Part shown: one piece after another, positions 9,218-18,074 of the stretch | Layout of the letters: each line of letters begins with the position of its first letter | How positions within the stretch are numbered: the stretch's first letter is position 1 | Notes under the pieces: model-generated | What the model was told of the DNA's origin: nothing | Databases searched by the model: none | The model's input: only the letters and a program-made list of their open reading frames with translations | NCBI RefSeq assembly: GCF_003696305.1 | Contig: NZ_RFFK01000006.1 | Coordinates: 124,001 to 188,000 of the forward strand | Origin: Pseudomonas sp. AOB-7 | GTDB taxonomy: Bacteria > Pseudomonadota > Gammaproteobacteria > Pseudomonadales > Pseudomonadaceae | Direction: 5' to 3' | DNA length: 64,000 bases | Translations under genes and position numbers: made by a program

Positions 9218-10863
9218 AACCCAGCCTGCATGCCGAAACCCATGAGGTGTTCAACCAGGTGCCGAGCCTGGACGGCGCCAACCTCTATCGCCTCGACCTG
9301 CCGCTACAGGAGTGGATTCGCCGCTACGATGGTGCCTGGGCCCACGAGCGTTTGAGCGCCTATGGTGCGCTGGCCGGCGGCTCCCTGATGCAGGCCGGCT
9401 TTCTTGCCAACGAGAACAAACCGGTGTTCAAGAGTCATGATCGCTACGGCAATCGCATCGACCTGGTCGAGTTTCACCCGGCCTACCACGAGCTGATGCG
9501 CACGGCGGTCGAGCATGGCCTGCCATCGCTGCCCTGGACCGATCCGCGCGCCGGCGCCCATGTCGCCCGTGCCGGCCTGACCTATATGCACAGCCAGGCC
9601 GAGGCCGCCAGCGGCTGCCCGTTGACCATGACCTTCGCTGCCGTGCCGGCCATCCGCCTGCAGCCGAACGTAGCCGAGCAGTGGCTGCCGAAGATCCTCT
9701 CCAGCCAGTACGACCCGCGCAACCTGCCGATGGAGCAGAAGACTGGCGTGACCATCGGCATGGCCATGACCGAGAAGCAGGGCGGCACCGATGTGCGTGC
9801 CAACACCACTCGCGCCTATCCCATCGGCCTTGGCGGGCCTGGGCAGGGCTATGAGCTGGTGGGCCACAAGTGGTTCTGCTCGGCGCCGATGTGCGACGCC
9901 TTCCTCACCCTGGCCTACACCGACAAGGGCCTGTCGTGCTTCCTGCTGCCGCGCCACCGTCCGGACGGCACGCGCAACGCGTTCTACATCCAGCGCCTGA
10001 AGAACAAGCTGGGCAACTGGGCCAACGCCTCCAGCGAGGTGGAATACCGCGGCGCCTTCGCCTGGATGCTCGGCGAGGAGGGGCGCGGCGTGCCGACCAT
10101 CATCGAGATGGTGGCCATGACCCGTTTCGACTGCATGGTCGGCTCCAGCAGCCTGATGCGCCAGGCGCTGACCCAGGCCGCGCACCACTGCGCGCACCGT
10201 CAGGTCGGCGGCAAGCTGCTCGCCGACCAGCCGCTGATGCTGAACGTGCTGGCCGACCTGGCGCTGGAGAGCGAGGCGGCGCTGGCCTTGTCCATGCGCA
10301 TGGGCCGCGCGCTGGATCACCTGCATGACGAGCAGGAAGACAAGTTCGCCCGCCTGGTCACCGCCGTGGGCAAGTACTGGATCTGCAAACGCGCGCCGGA
10401 GATGATCTACGAGGCCAGCGAGTGCATGGGCGGCGCCGGTTACGTCGAGGAAACCATCCTGCCGCGCCTGTACCGCGAAGCGCCGGTCAACTCGATCTGG
10501 GAGGGCTCGGGCAACGTGCAGTGCCTGGACGTGCTGCGCGCCCTGTCGAAGGAGTCGGGCGTGCTCGACGCGCTGTTCGCCGAGCTGGGCGACGGTCACG
10601 GCGATACCCGTCTGAAGGCGCATATCCAGCGCTTGAAGGCCGATTTTGCGGATACCGCCGACATCCAGTACCGCGCCCGCCAGCTCACCGAGGACGTGGC
10701 CGTCGGCCTGCAGGCCAAGCTGCTGCTGGAGGCCGGCAACGCCACGGTGTCCGACGCCTTTATCGCCAGCCGCCTGGAAGGCCGCGGCCGGGTCTACGGC
10801 ACCCTGCCGCGCGGCGTCGACGTCGAAGCACTGCTGGCGCGCAGCATGCCGCAGCTGGGCTGA
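9214..10863 (+). CDS. AidB-like acyl-CoA dehydrogenase family protein
   Basis: A 549-residue flavoprotein of the AidB branch of the acyl-CoA dehydrogenases. FAD-binding features include MTEKQGGTDVRANTT and GHKWFCSAPMCDAFL. AidB-type hallmarks are ECMGGAGYVEETILPRLYRE and NSIWEGSGNVQCLDVLRA. E. coli AidB is linked to the alkylation response, but its true substrate is uncertain, and many Pseudomonas members may be ordinary acyl-CoA dehydrogenases. The gene is coupled to the preceding TetR gene, which favours acyl-chain metabolism under repressor control. It is followed by the cobalamin-riboswitch region. Confidence 0.9.
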   Translation: MKPSLHAETHEVFNQVPSLDGANLYRLDLPLQEWIRRYDGAWAHERLSAYGALAGGSLMQAGFLANENKPVFKSHDRYGNRIDLVEFHPAYHELMRTAVEHGLPSLPWTDPRAGAHVARAGLTYMHSQAEAASGCPLTMTFAAVPAIRLQPNVAEQWLPKILSSQYDPRNLPMEQKTGVTIGMAMTEKQGGTDVRANTTRAYPIGLGGPGQGYELVGHKWFCSAPMCDAFLTLAYTDKGLSCFLLPRHRPDGTRNAFYIQRLKNKLGNWANASSEVEYRGAFAWMLGEEGRGVPTIIEMVAMTRFDCMVGSSSLMRQALTQAAHHCAHRQVGGKLLADQPLMLNVLADLALESEAALALSMRMGRALDHLHDEQEDKFARLVTAVGKYWICKRAPEMIYEASECMGGAGYVEETILPRLYREAPVNSIWEGSGNVQCLDVLRALSKESGVLDALFAELGDGHGDTRLKAHIQRLKADFADTADIQYRARQLTEDVAVGLQAKLLLEAGNATVSDAFIASRLEGRGRVYGTLPRGVDVEALLARSMPQLG

Positions 10864-11014
10864 GGGGCGGATCGCCTGAGCAAGGCCTTCCCGCCACGTT
10901 GAATTGCCCGGCCGGGCCGGCGCCGCGCCAGCCCTGGGGCGGCGGTCGGCAGAGCGGTTGGGTCGGGATGTGCTCGCGCGCGGCGCTGTCTTTTGTGCGT
11001 GCGGCCGGGTAAGG

Positions 11015-11200
11015 TGGCCGCCGATGGTTCCGGCCCCAGGGTCGGATGAAAAGGGAACAGGGTGTGGCGCCGCGTCGCCAATGCCCTGGCTGCCCCCGCA
11101 ACTGTAAGCGGCGAACGACGCCCATATGCCACTGGCCCACAGGCCGGGAAGGCGGGCGAAGTGTCGAGCCGCGAGCCAGGAGACCTGCCATCGCCGTCGG
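11015..11200 (+). promoter_or_regulatory. Cobalamin (adenosylcobalamin) riboswitch
   Basis: The conserved core elements occur in the right order: GGTTCC (about 11025), AAAAGGGAA (about 11049), CCCCCGCAACTGTAAGCGG (B12 box region, about 11093-11111), GCCACTGG (about 11128), CCGGGAAGG (about 11144) and GAGCCAGGAGACCTGCC (about 11173-11189). A perfect 7-bp hairpin (11231-11249) sits just before the Shine-Dalgarno of the next gene and could be the expression platform. In known cases B12 binding lowers expression. The rest of the gap from 10864 holds only GC-rich sequence (a CCGGCCGGGCCGG-type hairpin near 10904). Confidence 0.95.
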
Positions 11201-11261
11201 GCGCTTGCGCCCATCCCCTCCATCCGGATCGTCGCGCGGTGGGCGCGACCAAGGAACCCTT

Positions 11262-11942
11262 ATGCATATCGAACCCGGCGTCGTCGAAGGCGCCAAGATC
11301 CTGCTCAGCTACGCCACTGCCGTCACCGGCCTCGGCCTGACCGCCAAACTGGCCCGCGATGCCATACGCGACAACGGCGGGGTGGTCGCCCTGGCGCTGC
11401 GCAGCCTGTTGACCACCGCCCTGGTGTTCTGCTTCTTCGAGGTCTTGCCGCGTCATCCGGTGGGCGTCTCGGAGGTCCACCTGATCCTCGGCTCGACCCT
11501 GCTGCTGCTGTTCGGTGCCGGCGCCGCGGCCATCGGTCTGGCGGTCGGCCTGCTGTTGCAAGGGCTGCTGTTCGCCCAGTTCGACCTGCCGCAGTACGGC
11601 ATGAACGTCACCACCCTGCTGCTGCCGCTGTGGGGCATCCAGCTGCTGGCCAAGCGCATCGTCGCGCCGGGCACCGCCTACGTGGATCTCTCCTACCAGC
11701 AGGCGCTGGCGCTGTCGACCGCCTACCAGGGCGGCATCGTCGCCTGGGTGGCGTTCTGGGCCTTCTACGGTCAGGGCTTCGCCGGCGACAACCTGGCGGC
11801 GGTGGGCAGCTTCGGCCTGGCCTACATGAGCGTGATCCTGATCGAGCCGCTGATCGATCTGGGCGTGCTGGCCGCGGCCAAGGCGCTGGCGCGTTTCAGC
11901 CAGGGCCCGCTGTTCAACGTGCGCCTGCATCAGGCCGCCTGA
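11262..11942 (+). CDS. CbiM-like energy-coupling-factor permease (probable cobalt uptake)
   Basis: A 226-residue polytopic membrane protein with about six to seven helices that begins MHIEPGVVEGAKI. CbiM/NikM proteins bind Co2+ or Ni2+ through the free N-terminus and His2, so this MHI-x-x-G start is the most telling feature; the PF01891-type assignment rests on it and on overall character. The ATG at 11262 has AAGGA upstream. It lies directly under a cobalamin riboswitch, which fits cobalt import for B12 synthesis. No CbiN, CbiQ or CbiO partner is adjacent, so it either works alone or with components encoded elsewhere. Confidence 0.75.
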   Translation: MHIEPGVVEGAKILLSYATAVTGLGLTAKLARDAIRDNGGVVALALRSLLTTALVFCFFEVLPRHPVGVSEVHLILGSTLLLLFGAGAAAIGLAVGLLLQGLLFAQFDLPQYGMNVTTLLLPLWGIQLLAKRIVAPGTAYVDLSYQQALALSTAYQGGIVAWVAFWAFYGQGFAGDNLAAVGSFGLAYMSVILIEPLIDLGVLAAAKALARFSQGPLFNVRLHQAA

Positions 11943-11951
11943 CCCGCAGCG

Positions 11952-12674
11952 CTACCGGCGGCGCTGCCAGATCATCTTGCCGGTATTGCTCTCGGTGACC
12001 AGGTACGGGTCGCTGAAGCGATAGTAAGCGGCGGGCTGGTAGTCGGCGGCGCCGTCCAGGCGCACCAGCAGCACGCCGTTGTCGCTGCGCCAGCGGCCGC
12101 GGTACTGCAGTTCGCCCGGGCTGTTGAAACTCCAGTCGCTGCCGCCGCCGGCCGCCAGGCTCCATTGTGCGACGCTGCCGTCGGCGCCCAGCTGCAGGGT
12201 CAGCAGGGTGGCGAAGGCGGCGAAGCTGGCGCCGCCGCTGTTGATCTGCTTCTCGTGAATCCAGGTGCCGATCAGCGCCGGGTCCAGGCGTTTCGCCGCG
12301 ACTGGCGCGCCGGCCGGCGCGCCACGCTGGAACAGCGCCTGGCGCTCCAGCACCTGGCCGTTGCGCGGGTCGCGCGCGGCGATGCTGACGTTGAGCATGG
12401 CGTTGGCGTAGGTGGCGTTCATATTGGCGATCACCAGCCCGGACTGCGGGTCGCTGATCTCGGCGCGCAGCAACTGGCCGTCGTAATGACCCTTGAGGTT
12501 CAGGCGCAGGCGCTGGTTTTCCACATACCGCCCTTCCACCGTCTGGCCCTGGCTGTTCAGGATCAGTTCGGCCGGCAGGCCGTCGAGGTTGGCGTGGTAG
12601 TGGCCGTCCAGCTCGCCGGCGAGCAGGACGGGAGCGAGCAGGGGCAGCAGGAGCAGGCTGAGCAGGCGTGGCAT
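11952..12674 (-). CDS. Secreted protein of unknown function
   Basis: A 240-residue protein with an N-terminal signal peptide (MPRLLSLLLLPLLAPVLLA, mature end near GELDGHYHAN). The mature part looks beta-rich, with two similar halves about compound response: GELDGHYHANLDGLPAELIL early on, and GTWIHEKQINSGGASFAAFA then RGRWRSDNGVLLVRLDG later. This resembles lipocalin-like or DUF-type secreted domains, but I recognise no family. It converges on the CbiM-like gene with a 9-nt gap. No catalytic residues can be proposed. Confidence 0.7.
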   Translation of the reverse strand: MPRLLSLLLLPLLAPVLLAGELDGHYHANLDGLPAELILNSQGQTVEGRYVENQRLRLNLKGHYDGQLLRAEISDPQSGLVIANMNATYANAMLNVSIAARDPRNGQVLERQALFQRGAPAGAPVAAKRLDPALIGTWIHEKQINSGGASFAAFATLLTLQLGADGSVAQWSLAAGGGSDWSFNSPGELQYRGRWRSDNGVLLVRLDGAADYQPAAYYRFSDPYLVTESNTGKMIWQRRR

Positions 12675-12778
12675 GGGGCGACCCTCGGGCAGGCGCTATG
12701 CGGCTAAGCCTAGTCGCTTGACCGCGGGGCCGCCCCAGGCTTGCAGACTGTCCCGGTCGCCTACTCTGGAGCACCGCC

Positions 12779-13108
12779 ATGAACCGTCGCCAAGCCTTCC
12801 ACCACGAACTGCAACTGGCCCGCCGTCTGCGCCGCCTGGGCGATGCCGCGGGCGAGCTGCGCCATCTGGAGCGTGCCCATATCCTCGGCCAGCCGAGTTT
12901 TCTCCAGCACGGCCTGAGCCACTGGCTGATGCTGCTGTGGGCCTGGGGCCGGCGCGACTGGGCCGAGCTGGTCGCGCAGCTGCTGCGTCTGCCGGGCAGC
13001 CTGGGGTCGCTGCTGGGCCTCTACCCGCTGGGCAATCCCGGCACGCGCCGGGTCGGGCCGCTGACGCCGCAGCCCTTGCCGGAGGATCTTGCTCGCCTGC
13101 TGCGCTGA
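12779..13108 (+). CDS. DUF3703 family protein
   Basis: A 109-residue protein with the pattern of the DUF3703 family: an N-terminal helical RRQAFHHELQLARRLRR, then HLERAHILGQPSFLQHGLSH, and the Pro/Gly-rich LYPLGNPGTRRVG. Conserved His and Arg residues suggest a soluble helical protein; function is unknown. The start at 12779 is followed by the usual family length. It lies between two unrelated genes, 65 nt before the AMP nucleosidase, and may share a transcript with it. Confidence 0.8.
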   Translation: MNRRQAFHHELQLARRLRRLGDAAGELRHLERAHILGQPSFLQHGLSHWLMLLWAWGRRDWAELVAQLLRLPGSLGSLLGLYPLGNPGTRRVGPLTPQPLPEDLARLLR

Positions 13109-13173
13109 GCGCTATGCCTGGCGCCGCCGGAACAGGCAAGATAGGGGCGTTCGATCAACCAGGAAGGTGCGCC

Positions 13174-14646
13174 GTGAAACCCTGTGCCGATGAATTCGTC
13201 GTTGCCTTTACCCCGGAAGAGGCGGTCGACCGCCTCGCCGCCCTCCACCAGCAGGCCACCGGTGCCCTCAGTCGGGCGCTGAAACGCTACCTCAAGGAGC
13301 GCATCAAGCCCGACGCCGGCGAGCATTGTCTGTTCCGCTATCCCGAGCTGCGCCTGACCTACCTGTGCCAGGGCGAGGTGCCGACCACCGTGCGCGCCTA
13401 CGCCAAGGTGCAGGTGCCGGGTACCTACAGCGTCACCGTGACCCAGCCGGCGGCCTTTCGCAAATACCTGCTGGAGCAGCTGCGGCCGCTGATGCACGAC
13501 TTCACCCTGCGCGTGGAAGTCGGCATGAGCCAGCAGAACATTCCCTATCCCTACGTGGTGGAGCAGGGCGACGAGCTGGCCGGCAGCGGGGTGACCGCCG
13601 CCGAGCTGGCGCGGGTGTTCCCCAGCACCGACCTGTCCGCCGCCACCGACGGCACCGCCGACGGCCTGTACGACTGGGAGAACACCGACCCGCTGCCGCT
13701 GGCGCTGTTCGACGCGGCCCGGGTGGATTTCTCCCTGCGCCGCCTGGTGCACTACACCGGCAGCGACTGGCGCCACGTGCAGCCGTGGATTCTGCTGACC
13801 AACTACCACCGCTACGTCGACCAGTTCATCCGCCATGGCCTGGACATGCTGGTGGGCGACTCGCGCTTCACCCGCCTGGTGTTGCCGGGCAACGTGGTGG
13901 TCGAGCGCGGCATGGCCGAAGGCGAGATGCAGGCGATCATCGAGAACGTCATCTGGCACCGCTACCAGATGCCGGCCTATCACCTGCAGGCCGATGACGG
14001 CCACGGCATCACCCTGGTCAATATCGGCGTCGGCCCGTCCAACGCCAAGAACATCACCGACCACCTGGCCGTGCTGCGTCCGCACTGCTGGCTGATGATC
14101 GGCCACTGCGGCGGCCTGCGTCAGTCGCAGACCATCGGCGACTACGTGCTGGCCCACGCCTATATGCGCCGCGACGGCATCCTCGACCGCGTGCTGCCGC
14201 CGCATATCCCGCTGCCGGCGCTGGCCGAGGTGCAGCAGGCGCTGCAGGAGGCCGCCAAGCTGGTCACCGGCGAGCAGGGCGACGAGCTGAAGAAACGCCT
14301 GCGCACCGGCACCGTGCTGACCTACGACGACCGCAACTGGGAGCTGCGCTGGGCCCAGGAGCGGCCGCTGATCAACCTGTCCAGAGCCGTCGCCGTGGAT
14401 ATGGAAAGCGGCACCATCGCGGCGCAGGGTTACCGCCTGCGGGTGCCCTACGGCACGCTGCTGTGCGTGTCGGACAAGCCGCTGCACAGCGAGATCAAGC
14501 TGCCCGGCGCGGCCGGCGCCTTCTACGAGCGCGCCGTGACCCAGCACCTGCGCATCGGCATCGCCGCGCTGGAGCTGATGCGCAGCCAGCTCGACTCGCT
14601 GCACTCGCGCAAGCTGCGCAGCTTCGACGAGCCGCCGTTTCGCTGA
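13174..14646 (+). CDS. amn: AMP nucleosidase Amn
   Basis: Hydrolyses AMP to adenine and ribose-5-phosphate, controlling adenylate pools. At 490 residues it is close to E. coli Amn (484). An N-terminal AMP-nucleosidase domain (about 1-190, with TYSVTVTQPAAFRKYLLEQL) precedes a phosphorylase-fold catalytic domain (about 260-460) with ITLVNIGVGPSNAKNITDHL, MIGHCGGLRQSQ and AVAVDMESGTIAAQGYR. The GTG at 13174 is chosen because AGGAAGG lies 7 nt upstream and it gives the family length. The stop codon abuts the stop of the convergent dehydratase with no spacer. Confidence 0.96.
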   Translation: MKPCADEFVVAFTPEEAVDRLAALHQQATGALSRALKRYLKERIKPDAGEHCLFRYPELRLTYLCQGEVPTTVRAYAKVQVPGTYSVTVTQPAAFRKYLLEQLRPLMHDFTLRVEVGMSQQNIPYPYVVEQGDELAGSGVTAAELARVFPSTDLSAATDGTADGLYDWENTDPLPLALFDAARVDFSLRRLVHYTGSDWRHVQPWILLTNYHRYVDQFIRHGLDMLVGDSRFTRLVLPGNVVVERGMAEGEMQAIIENVIWHRYQMPAYHLQADDGHGITLVNIGVGPSNAKNITDHLAVLRPHCWLMIGHCGGLRQSQTIGDYVLAHAYMRRDGILDRVLPPHIPLPALAEVQQALQEAAKLVTGEQGDELKKRLRTGTVLTYDDRNWELRWAQERPLINLSRAVAVDMESGTIAAQGYRLRVPYGTLLCVSDKPLHSEIKLPGAAGAFYERAVTQHLRIGIAALELMRSQLDSLHSRKLRSFDEPPFR

Positions 14647-15615
14647 TCAGGCGGCTGCGACCTCGTCGCGCAGCAGCTCGGCCAGCGCCAGGCGGTCGAT
14701 ATTGGCACCGCTGAGCACCACCGCCACGCGCTGGCCGGCGTTGCATTCGCGCTCCAGCATCAAGGCGGCCAGGGCGGCGGCACCGGCGCCTTCGGCGAGG
14801 TTGTGGGTGTCTTCGTGGTAGACGCGGATCGCGGCGCGGATGGCCTCGTCGTCGACCCGCACGATGCGCGCGGCGCCGGCGCGGATGATGTCCAGCGCCA
14901 ACTGCTGCGGCTGGCGGCAGGCCATGCCGTCGGCCAGGGTGTCGGCGCGCTCGGTCTGCACCAGGCGGCCCTGCTCGAAACTCTGCGCGTAGGCGTCGGC
15001 ACCGCTGGCGACCACGCCGATTATCTCGGTGTCGAGGCCGAGCAGGTCGCGGGTGCGGATCATGCCGCAGATGCCCGAGCCGAGGCCGATGGGCACATAG
15101 ACCCGGCGCAGGTTCGGCAGCGCTTCCAGCAGCTCCAGCGCGTAGGTGGCCACGCCGCGCACCAGATCCTCATGCAGTGACGGCACCCAGTGCAGGCCGT
15201 CGCGTTCGGCCAGGCGCGCGGCCTCGGCGCGCGCCTCGTCGAAGTCGCGGCCATGTTCGATCACCTCGGCACCGAGGGCGCGCATCGCCGCATTCTTCTC
15301 GCGCGCGTTGCCGTGCGGCACCAGGATGCGGATCGCCAGGCCGGCCTGGCGCGCGGCCAGCGCCAGGCTCTGGCCATGGTTGCCGCGGGTAGCGGTGACC
15401 AGGCCACGCACCTGCGGCTCGCGGCGCAGCAGGGCGTCGATATAGACCAGCCCGCCGCGCACCTTGAACGCGGCAGTGGGGGCATGGTTCTCATGCTTGA
15501 CCCACAGCTCGCACCCCGTGCGCTCGCACAGCAGCGGCCAGCTCAGCTGCGGCGTGGGCGCCATATGACGGTGAACCAGTTGCGCGCTCTGGCGCAGTTG
15601 GGCGAGGTCGAACAT
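14647..15615 (-). CDS. PLP-dependent threonine/serine dehydratase-like enzyme
   Basis: A 322-residue fold-type II PLP enzyme like catabolic threonine dehydratases or serine racemases. The Schiff-base lysine is Lys51 (PTAAFKVRGG) and the phosphate loop is GLGSGICG. TATRGNHGQSLALAAR is the substrate-binding Ser/Asn loop. It lacks the C-terminal ACT domain of biosynthetic IlvA. It could act on threonine, serine or 3-hydroxyaspartate; sequence alone does not decide. It is divergent from a MocR regulator with 80 bp between starts, so that regulator probably controls it. Start MFDLAQ at 15615. Confidence 0.88.
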   Translation of the reverse strand: MFDLAQLRQSAQLVHRHMAPTPQLSWPLLCERTGCELWVKHENHAPTAAFKVRGGLVYIDALLRREPQVRGLVTATRGNHGQSLALAARQAGLAIRILVPHGNAREKNAAMRALGAEVIEHGRDFDEARAEAARLAERDGLHWVPSLHEDLVRGVATYALELLEALPNLRRVYVPIGLGSGICGMIRTRDLLGLDTEIIGVVASGADAYAQSFEQGRLVQTERADTLADGMACRQPQQLALDIIRAGAARIVRVDDEAIRAAIRVYHEDTHNLAEGAGAAALAALMLERECNAGQRVAVVLSGANIDRLALAELLRDEVAAA

Positions 15616-15657
15616 GACGGGCACTCCGAGTGGCGTTGACCCGGATGCTAGTGCGGC

Positions 15658-15697
15658 GCATTGTATGGGTAAATCTTTATATTGCATGGCAAGCAAT
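15658..15697. promoter_or_regulatory. Candidate MocR operator: direct repeats over divergent -10 elements
   Basis: ATTGTATGG (15660-15668) and ATTGCATGG (15681-15689) form a direct repeat with a 21-bp period, two helical turns. This is the arrangement typical of MocR/GabR-type dimer binding. The first overlaps a TACAAT -10 for the leftward dehydratase (minus strand, 15665-15660). The second overlaps a TATATT -10 (15678-15683) for the MocR gene, whose ATG would then lie only about 6 nt from the transcript start. Inference. Confidence 0.5.
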
Positions 15698-17039
15698 GTG
15701 GCTTCCTGACCTCAACGACAGCGCCTTACCCACCTACCTGGCCCTGGCCGAGGCCATCGCCACGGCCATCGGCCGCGGCGAGCTCAAGCCCGGCGAGCGC
15801 CTGCCGCCGCAGCGCCGCCTGGCCTGGACACTGGGTATCAACCCGAGCACGGTGATGCTCGCCTACCGCGAGGCGGCGCGCCGGCACCTGGTCTCCGGCG
15901 AGGTGGGCCGCGGTACTTACGTGCTGGCCGGCAGCCGCGAGGCGAGTCTGTTCCGGCTCAAGCAGCCGGCCGCGCAGGGCGCGCTGATCGACCTGTCGAC
16001 CAACGTGCCGGTGCACGATCCGGACAACCGCGACCTGTCCGCCAGCCTTGCTGCGCTGGCTGAACGTGGCGAGCTGGACGCGCTGCAGGCCTACCCCTCG
16101 GCGGCGTTGGTCGAGCGCGCGCACCTGGCCGGCGCCACCTGGTTGCGCCGCCGTGGCCTGGAACTGGCGCCGAACGGCCTGCTGCTCTGCGCGGGTGCCC
16201 AGCAGGGCGTCTCAGCCGCCTTGTTGGCGCTGTGCGAGGCGGGTGAAGCGATCCTGGTGGAGCGCTACACCGCGCCGGGGATCAAGGCCGCCGCGCGCCA
16301 GTTACGCCTGCCGCTGCACGGGGTGGCGATGGACGAGCGCGGCATCCTGCCCGACGAGCTCGACCGCCAGGCCCGCGCCACCGGCGCTCGCGTGGCGGTA
16401 CTCACGCCCTGCCTGCAGAACCCTACCGGCGCCAGCCTGGACGCCGAGCGCCGCGCCGCCATCGCCGAGGTGGCGCGGCGTCGTGGGCTGTGGATCATCG
16501 AGGACGACGTCTACGGCGTGCTCGGCAGCGAGGCGCCGCTGGCGGTGCAGCTTGCCGAGCGCTGCCTGCTGATCAGCAGCCTGTCCAAGAGCGTCGCGCC
16601 GGGCTTGCGCCTGGGCTTTATCGCGGGGGCGCCGGAGCTGCTCGAGCGCATCGACCGCGAGGCCCAGGCCACGCGCTGGGCCGTGGCGCCGCTGAGCCTG
16701 GCGCTGGCCTGCGAGTGGATCGAAAGCGGCGTCGCCGAGCGGCGCCTGGCCTGGCAGGTCGAGGAGCTGCTGCAGCGCTGGCGCCTGGCCGCGCGTGTGC
16801 TCGGGCCGCGCATGCCGCAGGGCAGGGCGGTGGCGCCGCACCTGTGGCTGGATGGCGCGCCGCCTGCCGGCCTGGCCGAGGCCTGTCGGCAGCATGGCGT
16901 GGAGGTGGTGCCGGCCGAGGTGTTCGCGGTCGAGGCCAACCCGGGATACGCGGTGCGCGTCAGCCTCGCCGCCGCGGCCAGCCGCGCCGAGCTCAAGCGC
17001 GCCCTGGAGGGCATCGTGGCGGCCTGGCCGCTCGCCTGA
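15696..17039 (+). CDS. MocR-type (GntR-aminotransferase fusion) transcriptional regulator
   Basis: A 447-residue protein with an N-terminal winged helix of the GntR type (about 8-78: LALAEAIATAIGRGELKPGE, RLPPQRRLAWTLGINPSTV) fused to an aminotransferase class I domain. The PLP lysine is Lys298 in SSLSKSVAPGLRLGF. TPCLQNPTGASL and IIEDDVYG are the cofactor Asn/Asp motifs. MocR proteins use PLP or an amino-acid-PLP adduct as effector. The ATG at 15696 is preferred to upstream starts because family members begin M-x-x-PDL; it has almost no leader. The divergent dehydratase is the likely target. Confidence 0.92.
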   Translation: MWLPDLNDSALPTYLALAEAIATAIGRGELKPGERLPPQRRLAWTLGINPSTVMLAYREAARRHLVSGEVGRGTYVLAGSREASLFRLKQPAAQGALIDLSTNVPVHDPDNRDLSASLAALAERGELDALQAYPSAALVERAHLAGATWLRRRGLELAPNGLLLCAGAQQGVSAALLALCEAGEAILVERYTAPGIKAAARQLRLPLHGVAMDERGILPDELDRQARATGARVAVLTPCLQNPTGASLDAERRAAIAEVARRRGLWIIEDDVYGVLGSEAPLAVQLAERCLLISSLSKSVAPGLRLGFIAGAPELLERIDREAQATRWAVAPLSLALACEWIESGVAERRLAWQVEELLQRWRLAARVLGPRMPQGRAVAPHLWLDGAPPAGLAEACRQHGVEVVPAEVFAVEANPGYAVRVSLAAAASRAELKRALEGIVAAWPLA

Positions 17040-17042
17040 GCC

Positions 17043-18074
17043 TCAGCGGCTGGCGTCCAGCACCACGCGATAGCGTGCCTTGCCGCTGCGCAGGTGGTCG
17101 ATGGCCGCGTTCACCTGGCTCATGGGGAAGTGCTCGACCTGCGGCAGGATCTGGTGGCGGGCGCAGAATTCGAGCATGGTCGCCATGCTCGCTGGCGAGC
17201 CCACCGGCGAGCCGGACAGGCTCTTCTGCTGCGGGATCAGGTTGAACACGTGCACCGGGATGGCGCTGGGCACTATGCCGACGAAGTGCAGGCGGCCCTT
17301 GCCGCGCAGGGTGCCGAGCAGGGCGCTCCAGTCGAGGTCGGCGCTGGCGGTGACCAGGAGGAAATCCAGGCTGCCGGCAATCGCCTTCATCGCCGCGCTG
17401 TCGGTGGAGGCCACCACCCTGTGCGCGCCCAGGCGCTTGGCTTCGTCCTGCTTGCCGAGCGAGGAGGTGAAGGCGGTCACCTCGCAACCCCAGGGATTGA
17501 GAAAACGTAGCGCCAGGTGGCCGAGGCCGCCGATGCCGACCACGCCGACGCGGTCGGTGGGTTTGACGTCGAACTCCAGCAGCGGGCTGAACACCGTGGA
17601 GCCGGCGCAGAACAGCGGGCCGACCAGCGCCGGGTCGAGCCCCTCGGGCAGCGGCACGGCCCAGGCCCAGTGCGAGCGCAGGCGGTCGGCGAAACCGCCG
17701 TGGCTGCCGACTATGGTCGGTTTCACCGAGCGGCACAGCTGGTGCGAACCCTCCATGCACGAGCCGCAATGCATGCAGCTGCCCTTGTACCAGCCGATGC
17801 CGACCCGTTGACCCAGCGCGAGGCCGCGCGCCTGTTCGCCGAGGCGGACGATGGTGCCGACCACTTCATGGCCGGGGATAAAGGGGTAGCGCGCATTGCC
17901 CCATTCGTTGTCGATCATCGACTGGTCGGAGTGGCAGATGCCGCAGTATTCCACCGCCACTTCCACCTCCTCGGCGCCGAGCGGGCCGGGGTCGTAGCTG
18001 TGGCGTTCGAGCGGGGCGCCCGGGGCGGTGGCGGCCCAGCCGCTGAAGGTGGCGAGTTCGGCGCTGCTGCTCAT
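17043..18074 (-). CDS. Zinc-dependent NADP alcohol dehydrogenase (YahK/CAD-like)
   Basis: A 343-residue medium-chain dehydrogenase. The catalytic zinc ligands lie in YCGICHSDQ and PGHEVVG. The structural zinc cysteines are in CMHCGSCMEGSHQLC. The Rossmann motif is GVVGIGGLGHLALRF. The YahK/cinnamyl-alcohol dehydrogenase branch reduces many aldehydes with NADPH, so a detoxifying aldehyde reductase is likely. It converges with the MocR gene (3-nt gap) and is divergent from rluE. The natural substrate is unknown. Confidence 0.93.
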   Translation of the reverse strand: MSSSAELATFSGWAATAPGAPLERHSYDPGPLGAEEVEVAVEYCGICHSDQSMIDNEWGNARYPFIPGHEVVGTIVRLGEQARGLALGQRVGIGWYKGSCMHCGSCMEGSHQLCRSVKPTIVGSHGGFADRLRSHWAWAVPLPEGLDPALVGPLFCAGSTVFSPLLEFDVKPTDRVGVVGIGGLGHLALRFLNPWGCEVTAFTSSLGKQDEAKRLGAHRVVASTDSAAMKAIAGSLDFLLVTASADLDWSALLGTLRGKGRLHFVGIVPSAIPVHVFNLIPQQKSLSGSPVGSPASMATMLEFCARHQILPQVEHFPMSQVNAAIDHLRSGKARYRVVLDASR

